Program-made: the position numbers and the translations under genes
Shown here: positions 24,555-36,275 of the stretch, one piece after another
How positions within the stretch are numbered: the first letter of the stretch is position 1
Layout of the letters: each line of letters opens with the position of its first letter
The notes under the pieces: generated by a model
Database searches by the model: none
What the model saw: only the letters and a program-made list of their open reading frames with translations
Told to the model about the DNA's origin: nothing
Source: Paragonimus westermani
Taxonomy: Eukaryota > Platyhelminthes > Trematoda > Plagiorchiida > Troglotrematidae
NCBI GenBank assembly: GCA_008508345.1
Contig: QNGE01000854.1
Location: 22,682 to 86,681 of the forward strand
DNA: 64,000 bases
Direction of reading: 5' to 3'

Positions 24555-27444
24555 GTGTGAAACACAGTTCTGAAGATTCAGAGTTCGATTACGCTCCAAC
24601 TTCGAGAACAACTTTTGCAGGCCTATTTCGTTAACCTCGAGTGGGTAACATGATGGTCATCATCTTCGCCAAAACCATCAAGCACTCGAACAGTTGTTCA
24701 CATAACTGCGGGATATGGACGATCTGCTTTAATGTGGATAGATATGATGGAGTTATGGCGGTCGATTGTTTAGACTCGCTATGAATAAGGCTTCTTAATC
24801 GTGTTCGCGTCACTATCGTTTGCCAATAATTAGATGATCCGTGAACATTTGTTTATATTTCTGCGATAGACACAAACACCCTGGATCTGCGGTTGAACGA
24901 TACCATCATTACCGGTGTGACAAGATCAGTCTATCGCGACTAGTTGCCCAATAACGGACTGCGTTCCATTCAAGTTTGTAATGTGACTGAATTTCTTTGG
25001 TGGATTGTGTATGTCATGTCTTTCTGTTAATGCAAGCCGCCTCGTAACTTCAGATGTCCTAATGGTCAACAAGCGAAACAGTGATTTCAGTAGATTCACA
25101 GCAATCCTGTGAGTAGCTACTAACAGCAGCAAGTGTGATTATTAGTGGACCTGAACGTTCGACTTACATCACTAGTAATGTACTAATCCTTTTAACGGAG
25201 GTGATGAAATTCTGGCTTTGTGGGGCTATTTGTGATTGCAATTTGGTCACTCGATGGCCCTACCGAGGCTCACCTGAAATGACTAGACTTTCATTCACAG
25301 GCTCCCCTTATTGTTTAATGCACAGAACATCCTCGGTCAGCGAAAACGCTCAAGCCAAAGCACACTTTTAAGTTATGACAGAATGCAAAAATAGCTGAGT
25401 AATTTCCACTCCGCGTGACTCCATGATAGTGTGACGGACAATTTGGGACATTCGTATACACCAGGTAGTTGGTAAGGTGAATGCGAATGTACAGCAGTTA
25501 ACCACATGAAGAACAGCTGAACACAAACTTGCCTGTCATTCAGCTGTGGATGGTAACTGTATGCATCTTTGAACACTTTATGTACAAACGAGGTTCACAA
25601 TGAGATCAGGTCCCATGGACCTAACAAAACGACCTCAAACCGTCTCTTTTACCACATCCCTCCTGTGCTAAGAAGAAGCGAGTACAAGGGGTGACACCAC
25701 AAAATTGACCGGATATGTTACCCAAATGCCTTGGCAGTTACCACTTACAGACGGAGTAACGTCTTGAGTTTGTTTAGAACAGTCCTTGTAAGAGTTCGCA
25801 TTTACAGAGGCAGGTTTGTCGACCAATATCGGACTACGTCTTGTATATTATACTGTTTATCATTTTTCATATAGTTCTGATGGCGTTTATTACGTTCAAA
25901 CTACATAGTTTCTACAACTATGTCTGAGGTTGAGGAGAATGATTGTACAATCACAGAGTGCACATATATTCTGTGGTCAGCGTACCATTAGCTAGAACTT
26001 TACAGCCGCCCGTATCCAGCACGTACATTGGTGCCATATTCGAATCAGACAATTTACAAGCATGCCACAATGGACCAGTTCTGCAGCACTTTTCAGAAAC
26101 GTGAGCATGGAGACCACAAATTTGCGCTATGTGACCAGACTGACAGACAACTCAAGAATTTCAGTCAGACGAAACGCAAAGAACTATTGATGGTTCCGAT
26201 AAAGTAAGCCATTTGTCAATCAGTCGTCTGACTGGATAAGTTATATAAGCCACTGTCAAACAGATTGGTCCCAAGTTACACAAGTAACTTACAACCTAAT
26301 TTGGACAATACGCGAGCCAGGCGCCGGAACAACCACAGATGTGACGTAACCGAAATACTTGCGGTAAATGTAGGAGCCGATTTTCTTCATGCCACCAGTC
26401 ATCTCGAAGTCCACTGTAACCAGGTGACTGGAACGTTCGCAGTTAGACTAAACATTGCTTAATTTTGACCGGCGCCTTTATGTTCTACCAATAGTTCCAA
26501 TTAGTTCCTTCCGAAGATAAACCCTCGACTGGACTTGCGTTCTTACCGCTGTGAGTTTTACGTACTCGGTGGATGACCACCAACCAAGCTGGATGACTCA
26601 TGAGGTCACTGCGTTGAACATTACTCCACTAACTACACAGTAGACACGATGGAAGTGTACTAATCAAATGCAACCACGCTACTTTATGGGTAACTGTTAA
26701 CTCATCTGATCGAGCAACACATGTCCTGTGAGCTTGAACCGACTGTCTTCAACTCGGAAATTTCCGATCGAGACAACGTAATCATTTTTCATCATTCAGC
26801 AAAGTATGGTTCCTGCTTGTTGGGAGGTAGTGAAGAATGTGGATTTGACAAAGTTTAGAATGCGCATTTTGTTGATCATTACAGCTTAGTGGGTCCAAAC
26901 AGAAGCGCAAGTTCTGGGCCACTGTGAATTTACCAGAATAAAAGCGGACAGATTATTTCATGTAAATTTGTTCCGTTTTGTCCATTCTCGTACATCAACG
27001 CCGAATTGGTCCATTGTTGTTGAACAGTGGAATAAACAGATGGAGGTTATGTTTAGGGACAAACAGTAAAGGTTGATATGATGAGTAGTTGGCATTTGTG
27101 ATTTAACATGAGACGATCCGAACCGAATTTCCCCATTTAAGATTAGTCCGTAACTGTTTAATGTAGTGGGTTGGTCACAATGTGGGTTTCAACCCAAAGA
27201 TGCGGGCAACAGAAAGATTTTAAAAAATTATGCTTTCCTTGACCGTAGTTCAATGTAAGTTAAGATACTGGTACTCTGCACACGTATGAAGCCTATAGCG
27301 AGGCTCACGAGAAGAATTCCACAACAACGGGACCACTGTTGCAGGTGCTGAAACTAGTTAAACCTAGTGGTTCGCTCTATAATTCGACAGACACCTCACT
27401 GCGCTCAGCCTATCCTAAATCGTACTGTGCTCATTTTAAAATAG

Positions 27445-28065
27445 CCAGAAGACCTGTGCGCCACAAATACGAGGCGGCTTGTCCTCCCTGAGTCCAAATT
27501 ATACCATCCAAAGTCAACTGTCGGAGACACTTTATGCCCACGTTCAAAAAATGTGATCAACCGATTACTTTGGGTGTTTCATTCCTGCTCTCAGCTCTCA
27601 TGGAAGCTGTCAAGCGGTGACTTGGACGGCTACCACTCTCGTACCCGAGGCACGGCTTGCTTGACACATTCGGTCGGACGACGACAACCAGAATCTGGGC
27701 CAATCGGAGTGGATCATCAATGTAACCACAGACAGACGACCGGTTTGCTATAGGTTCGTAAACGTACGTCGTACGAACAGGCCTGCGTGCACACTGCTCA
27801 CCACGAATTGTTCGCCTGTACCATCATCAGCCCGGAACTTGAGTACAGACCTGTTTTGTTTACCGTCAGTACCCAGCGAACCTATGTACTGTCGGTCCGT
27901 AAGACCCATCCGATCCAATTTGCCTACGGACAAATTAGACGTTTGACCCGATTATCCAATGAACTCCAGAGAAACCCCCTGGAGATTCTCAAACTGACCT
28001 GGATATATGAGAAAGTGGTATTGGAGCATTTTAAACGTGACAAGTTAGAGATGAATATGCATTGA
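27445..28065 (+). pseudogene. Unidentified open region with one stop
   Basis: One frame stays open from 27445 to 28065 except for a single TAG at 27751-27753, giving about 206 codons. Base composition is visibly more GC-rich than its surroundings. The second half ends LTWIYEKVVLEHFKRDKLEM, a plausible helix. A second frame in the same region (about 27665-27948) is also open and Cys/Pro/Ser-rich. I recognise no family. It could be a decayed exon, a retroelement scrap or chance. Confidence 0.25.
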
Positions 28066-29723
28066 CAACATTCAGTTTTATATCGTTTTTGGCGAAAAGT
28101 TTATGATTACCGAGGTCACAAACGAGAGCAACAGATGTACCCATTGAAAACAGTATATGCTAGTTAGTTTAAAATATTTCGTATCCCCTGATAAACAAGT
28201 TTTTCTTCTTTGTAAGACAATGGTGTTCTGAAAACAGCTGCCGACAGAATGTAAATCTGTAATGTTGCGGTCGTTCGGTTTTTTTCACTAACTACAGTGT
28301 AGGCTGAATGCCATATGTGGGCCTCAGTAGGATTGCGGTGAATAACTGCTTCCTGTAATACCTTTTCGGCACCAAACACATATGTACGAACCTAATGTAG
28401 CATTCTAAGTTCTGAAACAATAAAAACGAACCAATCGCAATGAATCCCGGATTATTAAAAGTTCACTTACGGAAGCGTACTGAAATTGTAAGCAAGTCTC
28501 ATACATTAGACTGGTCCTCTATTTTCAGGTGAACATTCTATAGAACGATGACAACTGTTTGGGCCAATCAGGCGTCAGTTCCTACTGTAACTTCTTCCAC
28601 ATGTATGCAGCTGTTGTATCCATGCAAACATGTGTTAGTTAGCTGAGCTGGCTGGGCTTCTCTCACAATTGCGTTGCTCTTAGAAAAATGTAATCTACCC
28701 AAGGTTTGCATCTGTCGTTCATTCATCTGTGAGGAACCGGGTATCTGGGTTCAAACCAGTGTAACAACAAGGAACGTCTGGGATTCAACGATCTTACTGG
28801 AAATTAGAACAAGATCCAGAGGTTGTCACAGACACTTATGGGTAAGCGCTCATCTGCATTTGACAATGAAATAGCGTTCACCGCGCGGTACAGCTGGTGG
28901 TGATACGTCATACCGATGTCGTCGGCCTGTATCCCCCGAGTTAGTTCGATTATCACGTGACATCTTACGACGAACATCATTTTTGAAAGGTAGTTACGGC
29001 AAAAGCGACGTAGCAACGCATTACAAAAATACTGTCTACAGAAGAACAATTAGATTTCTGAAGATGAAGGAACGAATATCCTTTAGCTTCAGTGTAAACT
29101 GCTCAACGGTAGCTCTATCCATTTTCGTGAAAACATAGAGGTAGTTTTTGTTCGTCAAAATAACCAACTTTTACGCCAAATCATAATTGTTAGGCTTACG
29201 TAACTGAGCAGACAAAGCCCATGCATTTGTAGTCAGGATCCACATTTAAATACGCTCCTGCTCCATCCCACTAAACGTGTGTCAGTTCGAACTTTTCGTT
29301 TCTTCATGACAGTAAATGCCACCACGCTGAAAGAGTGTACGAAAATCGTCCAGTCCTTCTCCGTTTTCTCGGGTTTATGACAGCGTAACCCTCAGTCTTG
29401 TTACTATGTCACCCAGTGGAAGTTGGACGATGACCAGGCTCGAAGGCTGTTTTAAATTTGACTCAGATAACAGTTACTGCGTTCTGTGTTGTTCCTGAAC
29501 TCTCATTATGAAACGCGCGTGCACACTTGTAATCACCGGTGCGAAAACACCGGTAATGTTACCGTTGGCTCACCACATTAACGTCATCTTGGGAAACTTT
29601 AGAATATTACAACCTTCGTCTTTTAAATTTGCCGACATACCTCCGAGGGTTACTGCAGGTTGCTCATCGAATGCCATCAAGACAGACTGAGAATAGTACT
29701 GCTGTATAACAGGCAGTTTCGTT

Positions 29724-29743
29724 GTGAGTAGTGTACTACTCAC
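29724..29743. repeat. Short palindrome
   Basis: GTGAGTAGT, GT, ACTACTCAC: 9-bp perfect arms with a 2-nt centre. Confidence 0.85.
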
Positions 29744-32700
29744 AAGTAGTGTGTTACCCACAGGCGCCTTTCAGGAACAAAAGGACAAGCCCCGAACACG
29801 ACAGACAAGAAGAGACTATCGGAACAGCGTATACGTGCTGTGTTAGAACTTTCACCAAGGCGATTGACAACGTACTGTCACCCAGTGTATGTGAGTGCAT
29901 GTCCGTCGTGCAAATGAGTGTACGCGTTTGTGGTTTAGTTTTTCACATGACCTGTACGGAAGTTTGCGCAGTAAACCAACTTGCTGGCCAAGCGTCTTTT
30001 GCGGACACAACAGTACTAGTTCAAAGACGAGGCCTTTATGCGCCCTCACCAACACAGATTCAGAATAGGGCAGACTGGAACTAGTAATACCCCTGTGGGA
30101 TACACTCGGTTTATCTGGTCGCAACTTTCGCTATGAATATTTCAGGTCCTTGATCTGTGTAACAAGCTCTGTGGTCACTGAATGATGGTATTACAGAAGT
30201 TCAGGAAGATGGCGTGTACTACCTGACCTGTGTCACAGTCTAACCAAGCCGAAGCAGATTACTCGTACAGGGCCGATTTGACGAGAATTCCTGCTGAACC
30301 TTAAAATACGAGCTAGTGACAGGACGAGAAATAACGTTAGCGCATGGAATGCTAACAAAAGAACCCCAGGCTACTTACAGTTTTGCTTTTCTGTCACACA
30401 CCTTGTGACTAAAGTAAGATAGTGACGCACGATTCAAATGCAGGTGAACGTTTTCAGCCCACTTTGTCCGGGTAGACTGATGAAAAACGATAGCGAAGAC
30501 ACAGACTGTGTAACAAAATTTAGGGCTGCATTCTATAAAGGCTGTTCTGTTGTCAGTTTGAAATCATGCGTGTAACACCAAAGTTTGTAATTTTCGTGCT
30601 TCATAATTTCTTAAGTCAGTGTGTGAGATCACGTTGCTGAATAGTTTTTCAAACTGGATAGTTGGATCAAAGCCTTCAACAAGCAAACGACAACGACTGA
30701 ATACACAAAAAATGGATAAAGCGTAGTTTATGACAAAAAGTTGACAAATAGTGTTCTACACGAAAACCAAATATGTGATAAAGTGAATTTATGATATTGC
30801 ATAATGTCAACTGAAATTAGGTGTTGTGGCATTGAAAAGCTTCTAAATAAAAAACGACAAAGTGCACGATGTTTACGCTGGTAAATTTGTACAGAGTTTC
30901 TTCAATCAGTCCAGATGGCAACCCATATGTGGTTTGGCACACAGCAGTTTGGCGTGGATCATAAAAAACAGCTTGTGTGCAAGGGTTGCTTCTGCTTAGC
31001 TTTCAGCCATCTTACCCAAAATGTGTGATGACTCCAAATGACCTCCAAACACCCGGCTCACTTAATACCTTATTAACAATGATCTCGAAGCAAATCCTCT
31101 CATGTTATTTCCAATACAAGCTGTTGATGAATGAGAACAACTGAACAACATAAAAGTGCATAACGACTTCGCGCAAGCCTTATTCATGCAAATATCAGTC
31201 GGTGAACGATGTACTCAGCATTGTCTAGGTTAAAGCAACTCGGTATACCGAAATCCTACTAACGAGCATGGACCAATGTAAACGGAGTCTACCTGTTGTG
31301 AAACGTATCCGCTGGTTAGATTTACGTGTAATGTTTGCCATCTCTTTCCCCATCATCGTCTGTTCTCCTCGAACTCCTTTTTGCAAATAAGAAAGTCCGC
31401 CGCGTTTTTTCAGAGGGTAATTATCTTCATTGTTCAAAAACTTGTCATGGTAGTCGCAGATGAATTTGGCGCAGATAGGCAACTGATTGGCCATTGGGCG
31501 TGAACCATGCACTGCTGCCAAACAGGTGCTACTGTAGTAAACACTGAACGTTTCCGTACGGCTCTGCACATTCTTGACCCAGATATATTAGTCTACGGAA
31601 CCTATAGTTATCTGGACTGAAAAATACCCGTTAGAGATAACGTCCCACCAATCCGATCAAACTAATAACTAATATGTGAAATTCAACAAACATGATGACG
31701 CCATGCATTATCCCGTTACTCCATAGTTTAGCACAAAGCTTCCCTGTGTATGTTGTCCGAGATTTCCGTTATCGTGGAATCCACTATGTGATTGCATCAA
31801 AAGTTCTTTGCTTTCATTGGGTGACAGAAGTCTCAATGTTTCCATTGCATACCTGGTACACCCTTTGAGGGTGAAGTTATTGAGTAATGGCAGGCTCTGT
31901 TCGAATCCGACTTTTGTCTAATTTTGTTATGATTCAAGCAATTAACTCAATTGAAATTTAATGTCTCTGACAAACTCATGGCAACAAAATATTAGGTTTT
32001 AATGTGTCACCTATGGCAACCGGAATAAACCACTATTAACTTTATTTACACGGTGGGTACAAATTCGGAAATATGTATTGTTGGTTGCAATCAAACTGGT
32101 GCAAGGCTGAGAGTTGGAGTGGATATTCGTGAGAGCCACCAGCGACTTGAAACTTATGCACTGCTGAGTGTTTACTAATGGCGAAAAATTGATCAATTTT
32201 GCGGTGATTCACTTTAACACACTTGGCCGCTGGAAGTTCGTTTACCTGATTAGGTTTCTCAGTTTCGAAACGGAAAAGGTATGCCAAACCCAACCTTATC
32301 TTCTCAGACAGTTGGAGAAATCGTTTGATTGCAAATTGACCTGTTTAATAAATCCAGTTAACGCACAGGTAAACTTGACCAACTAGCCTCCAGTCAGTCT
32401 GAGCAGCTAGCAACTGGAAGTAATCGTATACGGATCAAAAGTCTGTATATCACTGATACGAAGTGGCATTATTAAAATGAAAAGTAAATTTGGGCTTTTT
32501 ATGAATGCTTGAATTTGCTGCCAACAAGCTGTGTTGTTCTAAGCTGGTTACAATTTGAATTATTTGACACTGAAAGCGAACTCCGGACTAGCACTACTGG
32601 TTACTCACGAACGAGCATACGGTCGAACTCAATCAGTTAAAAAATAACAATGATACCGGTATACTTCGTAAGCTGGCATCGTCCAGACACTTGAAGTTGC

Positions 32701-33040
32701 ATGCAGACAGAAGCTGCATAAAGTTCGTCGAGATCCTACCTAGTTTAAACCGTTTTTTATGACGAATTAACGGAAACGGAACAGAATGCTGCCCCAAAAT
32801 ACGCGCCTTGTAGGGAAAATATGTAAGTGAAGGTGACGATGAAATCACACAAAATTAGGGGCCAAGAAAAACCGCAAGTGTACATGTTGCCGTAATTGTA
32901 CAAAAAACGTACATCTTTGAGACCCACTGTTTTGTCTAAGCATAAACCGATTAAATGGTTAGCATAATTGCTGGAGCCGATGAGGGGTGCTTGTTCGTAT
33001 TATTCAATAAATAGATAGACTGACAGTTCAGACCTCATCT

Positions 33041-33430
33041 ATGTGCATCTACTCATTCACTTGTTCCTGTGGAGCAGGTTATATTGGTCGAACATCAAGA
33101 CAGCCTTCGAAACGAATCCGAAAACACCATCCACGATGACTGGGACAGGGGGAATCAAGATCGGTTAACAGCGCTATTCTCGTTTATCTGATTGAAAGCG
33201 GGCACCAGGTGGAAACTGACGACGCTTTCAAAGTGGTGTATCGCGTGCCAGGCAACCGATCAAAAGCTGTCCGAATCAGAACACTTTGTACTGCCGAGGC
33301 TATCGGAATCAGGCTGGTTGACTCGATATTATGTCACCAAAAACGGTTTGTTCAAACGCTGCACCTACCATGGCCAGAAATCCATCGGATCGATGGCCAA
33401 TTGGTGCGGCAAGCCAATGGACAAGCGTGA
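33041..33430 (+). pseudogene. PLE GIY-YIG endonuclease, nearly intact domain
   Basis: Translation from about 33041 gives CIYSFTCSCGAGYIGRTSRQ, PSKRIRKHHPR, one stop, then (after a gap in frame quality) AILVYLIESGHQVETDDAFK, VRIRTLCTAEAIGIRLVDSI and LCHQKRFVQTLHLPWP. These are the complete blocks of a PLE endonuclease: the Y-S-x-x-C-x-C-G zinc/GIY segment, YIGRT, R-I-x-x-H, the H-containing helix, the Glu-bearing AEAIGIR helix and the LPWP end. It is broken by one stop after HHPR and by a shift, and lacks the RT entirely. Confidence 0.8.
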
Positions 33431-33535
33431 TGTAACCGACCAATCAAGCCACCACCAATTGACTAGCCAGTGACCTCGCTTCTCTGTAATAAGTCTGATC
33501 GATATCTTGATCTAACTCTACTAACTCCTTATATA

Positions 33536-33584
33536 ATTGTACCGGCCTGAAGATGAATTATCGAAAACATATGTTCGCCTACAT
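33536..33584 (+). ncRNA. Hammerhead-like motif, family C
   Basis: In order: TGTA, CC, GGC (stem I strand); CTGAAGA (33547-33553); T plus GA/TC 2-bp stem II with loop ATTA; GAA; stem III AACA/TGTT with TA loop; C17 (33576); GCC, TACA (stem I strand). Stem I is 3 bp, then a CC bulge, then 4 bp (TGTA with TACA). The invariant core is complete. Stem II is weak and has a bulged T. It lies about 105 nt past the end of the PLE frame and 13 nt before the 3' target-site copy. Confidence 0.55.
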
Positions 33585-33659
33585 GTCTTTATTCTCATTA
33601 TTCAATAAATGACAACTGTGAATTCTGTCGATTTTTATCGGACCAGGAAGCACATGAAC

Positions 33660-34140
33660 ACAGCACACGTCCGGCTAATTTTCACCAGGGTGATTCTAAG
33701 ATGGATTAACAGTTTCTTCATCAAAACGGTTGAACAAAAGCAGATCCACCTAAGAGTTGCATTCACTGAGTACGAACAGCTTTTGTTACTTTGCACTCCG
33801 AACGTGTAGTTCTACTTTTCAAGAGAAGCATGTCAATAGATTGATGGTATCGTCGAAGACAGCCCGTTGAAGTCGGTTTTGGTTGGCACCTTCATCATAC
33901 ATCCGACACAACGGTCGCGATCTCAGAGTGCGAGTATAATAACACAAACAGGATCTGGGGTTATCTGAGTAATATTGAAGAAGACTATTTACAGTTAGCG
34001 TCTCACTTTCGTCAGCTTCAGTTCAACATGAAGTTCACTTAGGAACTTGAGCGAGATGAACTCATGGAGTTCCCCGAGTTGAAGCTGTTTTGTCCTATCA
34101 CTGACAGTAACGAAATCGATTTAACAAAATAACGAGCGGA
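33660..34140 (+). pseudogene. Degenerate PLE reverse transcriptase
   Basis: Blocks readable in one direction: LIFTRVILRWINSFFIKT (motif A side, normally SLFTNVPL), EYEQLLLLCTPNV, then IDGIVEDSPLKSVLVGTF (motif B, normally IDGVAMGSPLGPVLADTF), and QLQFNMKFT, ELERDELMEFPEL (post-motif C, normally H..LKFT.E.E..LPFLD). The YxDD motif is not readable. Several stops and shifts. It is a long-dead copy immediately after the target-site duplication of the previous insertion and is a separate element. Confidence 0.65.
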
Positions 34141-34309
34141 CTGGACATTGTTACGGTCCGATTGAATGTGTGTTGAGGAGAAACCGCTGTACAGAGCGCC
34201 CGAACTATGTACTCCAGGTATTCCACAGGCGGAGTAAGCACTGTTGCCTAAGGTATGATAACGGCCACCATGACAATCCTCCTAGGAGAAATTTGACATC
34301 TCATATCAC

Positions 34310-34800
34310 AAGTGTGGTAAGGCTGGATGTACTTGAAATGAAAGCTTTTCGCAGCCGCTCTTCAGATGTATTGCGGTAGGAAACATGCTTATCAGTCGGT
34401 AAAGTTGTGTGTTCCAACGTACTTTTGGCTCAGCCATAATATTCTTACAGAATAGTCTGAAGAGGATACGAAAGCAAATTGTCAAAGTTTCGACGACGGA
34501 TAAAAGGCGGCAATGTGTCTGACGCAAATCAGTCAGTCGCATTTGATCAGTCTCAATGTGGGCAGTCGCAAAACGTCTGAGGTTATTGTTGGTCACCCTC
34601 AGTTTGTTCTTCCTTAGGAGCCGGAGGAACTGATAAGGATATCGACCTTACTGTGTGCATTCATTGAGAAAATATGTTTTCACAAGTTCACGCGCAATCT
34701 TGCATCTCAAACTGGCCACACGACGCAGCAATCGGCAGGTCTCAGCGGGAAATCTTCGTCTTAGAAATATGAATCAATTGGTTCCCTCGAGCAGTTTGAA
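34310..34800 (-). mobile_element. Start of a second family A PLE unit
   Basis: Minus-strand sequence after the ribozyme at 34.83 kb is open in part (34596-34306, 96 codons: NNLRRFATAHIETDQMRLTD, then THCRLLSVVETLTICFRILF). It resembles sequence at 37.90-38.03 kb, which lies 5' of another PLE copy, and shares a 39-bp block with 40.46 kb. I infer that it is the N-terminal part of the PLE reading frame, so that the order here is [RT-EN]-[hammerhead]-[next unit start], a partial tandem. No catalytic motif is present to prove this. Confidence 0.45.
34480..34518. repeat. 39-bp block shared with 40.46 kb
   Basis: TGTCAAAGTTTCGACGACGG and the following 19 bases occur again, inverted, at 40458-40496 with one mismatch, while the flanks have diverged. 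It lies in the presumed N-terminal coding part of a family A PLE. Confidence 0.85.
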
Positions 34801-34822
34801 CAAAGCAGATAGAACATGAAAA

Positions 34823-34863
34823 CTGGTGGATGCGAGCATTTCGTATTGACTCATCAGTACCAA
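34823..34863 (-). ncRNA. Type I hammerhead ribozyme next to PLE
   Basis: Minus strand: TTGGTA; CTGATGA (34857 to 34851), the textbook core; stem II GT/AC with loop CAAT; GAA; stem III ATGC/GCAT with loop TC; C17 (34829); CACCAG. Stem I pairs 4 bp (TGGT with ACCA) beyond a first A/C mismatch; compared with the 17.8 kb copy, a G-to-A change turns a G-U into an A-U pair. It starts about 80 nt after the stop of the PLE frame 34945-36138 and is in the same sense. PLE terminal repeats are known to carry such ribozymes. Confidence 0.7.
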
Positions 34864-34944
34864 ATTTACAATAACATGGGTGGGCTTTATTTAAAACAAT
34901 TGATTTGAGGGGTGGAAAATCAATAAGCGAGTTAGGATAAAACA

Positions 34945-36138
34945 TCAATTCCAGGGAAGGGTCAGGTTGACGAACAGTTGTTTCTGAACACAGAGAGCTG
35001 GTTTGAGCCGATTAATTGCAACTGCTTCAGCGAACCGTGAGAATCTCGGATTGGAATGGAGCAAGAAGATTTTGAATGCACAAGATGGATCGATAGCATG
35101 ACCAGTGGTCAAGATGTGTCTAGCGACTGAGGAAACAGGCTGTTTATGCGTTTCAGAAACATTGCCATTCTCCGGTAACACGGACTTCTGTACCCATTTA
35201 GGTAAATGCTCCTTCGTTCTAGAGATCAAGCATCTCTCGGTTCTGCTTATGTAACTTTCTCCGCAGTTACATACCAATTGGTGAACATAATGTGAAGTGG
35301 CGCCGATAGGCTGATCTCCTTTGATTGAAGGCAATGGTAGTTTCTGAGTCCGAGCGATTACACGGAGTTCAGCTGCATTAAATGTTCGTTTGATTGAATT
35401 TCTTAATCGCTGTGTTGTTTGCTGCATGACATAATCACCCCTAAAAGATAGCTCTATGTAGACTCTCCTTTTCTCTACAGTGAACACCTTTTCGGATGGT
35501 AATTTTTGTCTACTGTGCTTATCTATGAAACTTCTGGGGTAACCATTTGATTGTAGGACAGACGTAATAAAATCTAGTTCCTCCGCGAGGCTCTCGGGCG
35601 TACAGATTCGCCTAGCTCGTGTGAAGAGAGTATTTACTAGTGCTCGTTTGTGTTGGATCGGTGTGAAGCTGCTAAAGTTTAGGTATTGACCTGACCATGT
35701 GGGTTTCCTATACACGGTTCTTCTAACCAAGCCATCTTCCCGACGACTTATTAGGATATCTAGAAATGGCAGGCAGTTGCCGACCTCAAATTCACAAGTG
35801 ACCTTTAGATTAGGATGGCAACTATTTAGACGTTGCACCAGGTTATCTATCATCTGCTTAGATCGACTGAAAATTAATGTGTCATCGACGTAACGCTTGT
35901 AATATGACAAGTTTTCTATCTCCGTAGCTAGCTGTTGCTCAATTTTTAGCATGAAAAAGTCTGCTATGATGGGACCTAGTGGACTTCCCATGGCTACTCC
36001 GCCTATTTGACGGTAGGACTGTTCAAGAAAACGAAAACTGACATTCTCAGTACAGAGCAGCAAAGTTTCCTTCAATATGTCGGTTGGACGTGTAAAGCGA
36101 TTGTGTTCGAGTCTTCTTTGTCCGCATGATTCATCTTT
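34945..36138 (-). CDS. PLE reverse transcriptase / GIY-YIG endonuclease, 5'-truncated
   Basis: An uninterrupted frame of 397 codons (open from a TGA at 36139-36141; no ATG at the domain edge, so this is an internal part of a longer protein). Order: LLCTENVSFRF; motif B GGVAMGSPLGPIIADFF; motif C KRYVDDTL with both catalytic Asp; CEFEVGNCLPFLDILISR (motif D region); the PLE-specific linker WSGQYLNFSSF, NGYPRSFID; then the nuclease QLVCNCGESYISRTERCLIS, RTKEHLPKW, HILTTGHAIDPSCAFK, FAEAVAINRLKPALC and the LTLPWN end. Motif A and the N-terminus are missing. In the nuclease YIG reads YIS. The host sequence resumes near 36.14 kb. Good preservation over 397 codons suggests a fairly recent copy. Confidence 0.85.
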   Translation of the reverse strand, partial: KDESCGQRRLEHNRFTRPTDILKETLLLCTENVSFRFLEQSYRQIGGVAMGSPLGPIIADFFMLKIEQQLATEIENLSYYKRYVDDTLIFSRSKQMIDNLVQRLNSCHPNLKVTCEFEVGNCLPFLDILISRREDGLVRRTVYRKPTWSGQYLNFSSFTPIQHKRALVNTLFTRARRICTPESLAEELDFITSVLQSNGYPRSFIDKHSRQKLPSEKVFTVEKRRVYIELSFRGDYVMQQTTQRLRNSIKRTFNAAELRVIARTQKLPLPSIKGDQPIGATSHYVHQLVCNCGESYISRTERCLISRTKEHLPKWVQKSVLPENGNVSETHKQPVSSVARHILTTGHAIDPSCAFKIFLLHSNPRFSRFAEAVAINRLKPALCVQKQLFVNLTLPWN

Positions 36139-36275
36139 TCATAAGTTCGTTGGCAGCCCGTTCACTTTCGTTCACTTACGTTGGACTGATATGCATTGAC
36201 ATTTAAACATCAACCAGTTCACCTTGGCCGTTTGCGAACATATATCTTAATTAAACCATCCGGTCGACTACTTAT

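Larger units (their letters stand above)
18020..32990. other. Long stretch without recognisable genes
   Basis: Scanned on both strands. Noted inside: a family B tail scrap at 21.09 kb, a triple 10-mer at 24.52 kb, an open region at 27.45-28.07 kb and a palindrome at 29.72 kb. The other frames of 60-117 codons show no catalytic, zinc-binding, repeat or signal-peptide pattern that I can defend. Introns of a host gene cannot be excluded. Confidence 0.4.
32999..33610 (+). mobile_element. 5'-truncated PLE insertion with target-site duplication
   Basis: A 14-bp direct repeat ATTATTCAATAAAT (32999-33012 and 33597-33610) encloses 584 bp that carry only the endonuclease end and 3' tail of a PLE. Exact duplication plus 5' truncation is the signature of target-primed reverse transcription. 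A hammerhead motif lies near the 3' end, in sense. The intact duplication suggests that it is younger than the neighbouring scraps. Confidence 0.7.

Noticed and set aside
28740..28770. GGGTTCAAACC as tRNA B box
   Set aside because: It forms a simple hairpin; no A box within tRNA spacing.
29731..30084. 117-codon frame as a gene
   Set aside because: Composition and lack of any motif fit chance; the antisense frame is equally open.
31225..31569. 114-codon minus-strand frame as a gene
   Set aside because: No domain signature and no repeat relation found.
31895..31925. TGTTCGAATCC as tRNA B box
   Set aside because: A good B box alone; no matching A box or cloverleaf upstream.
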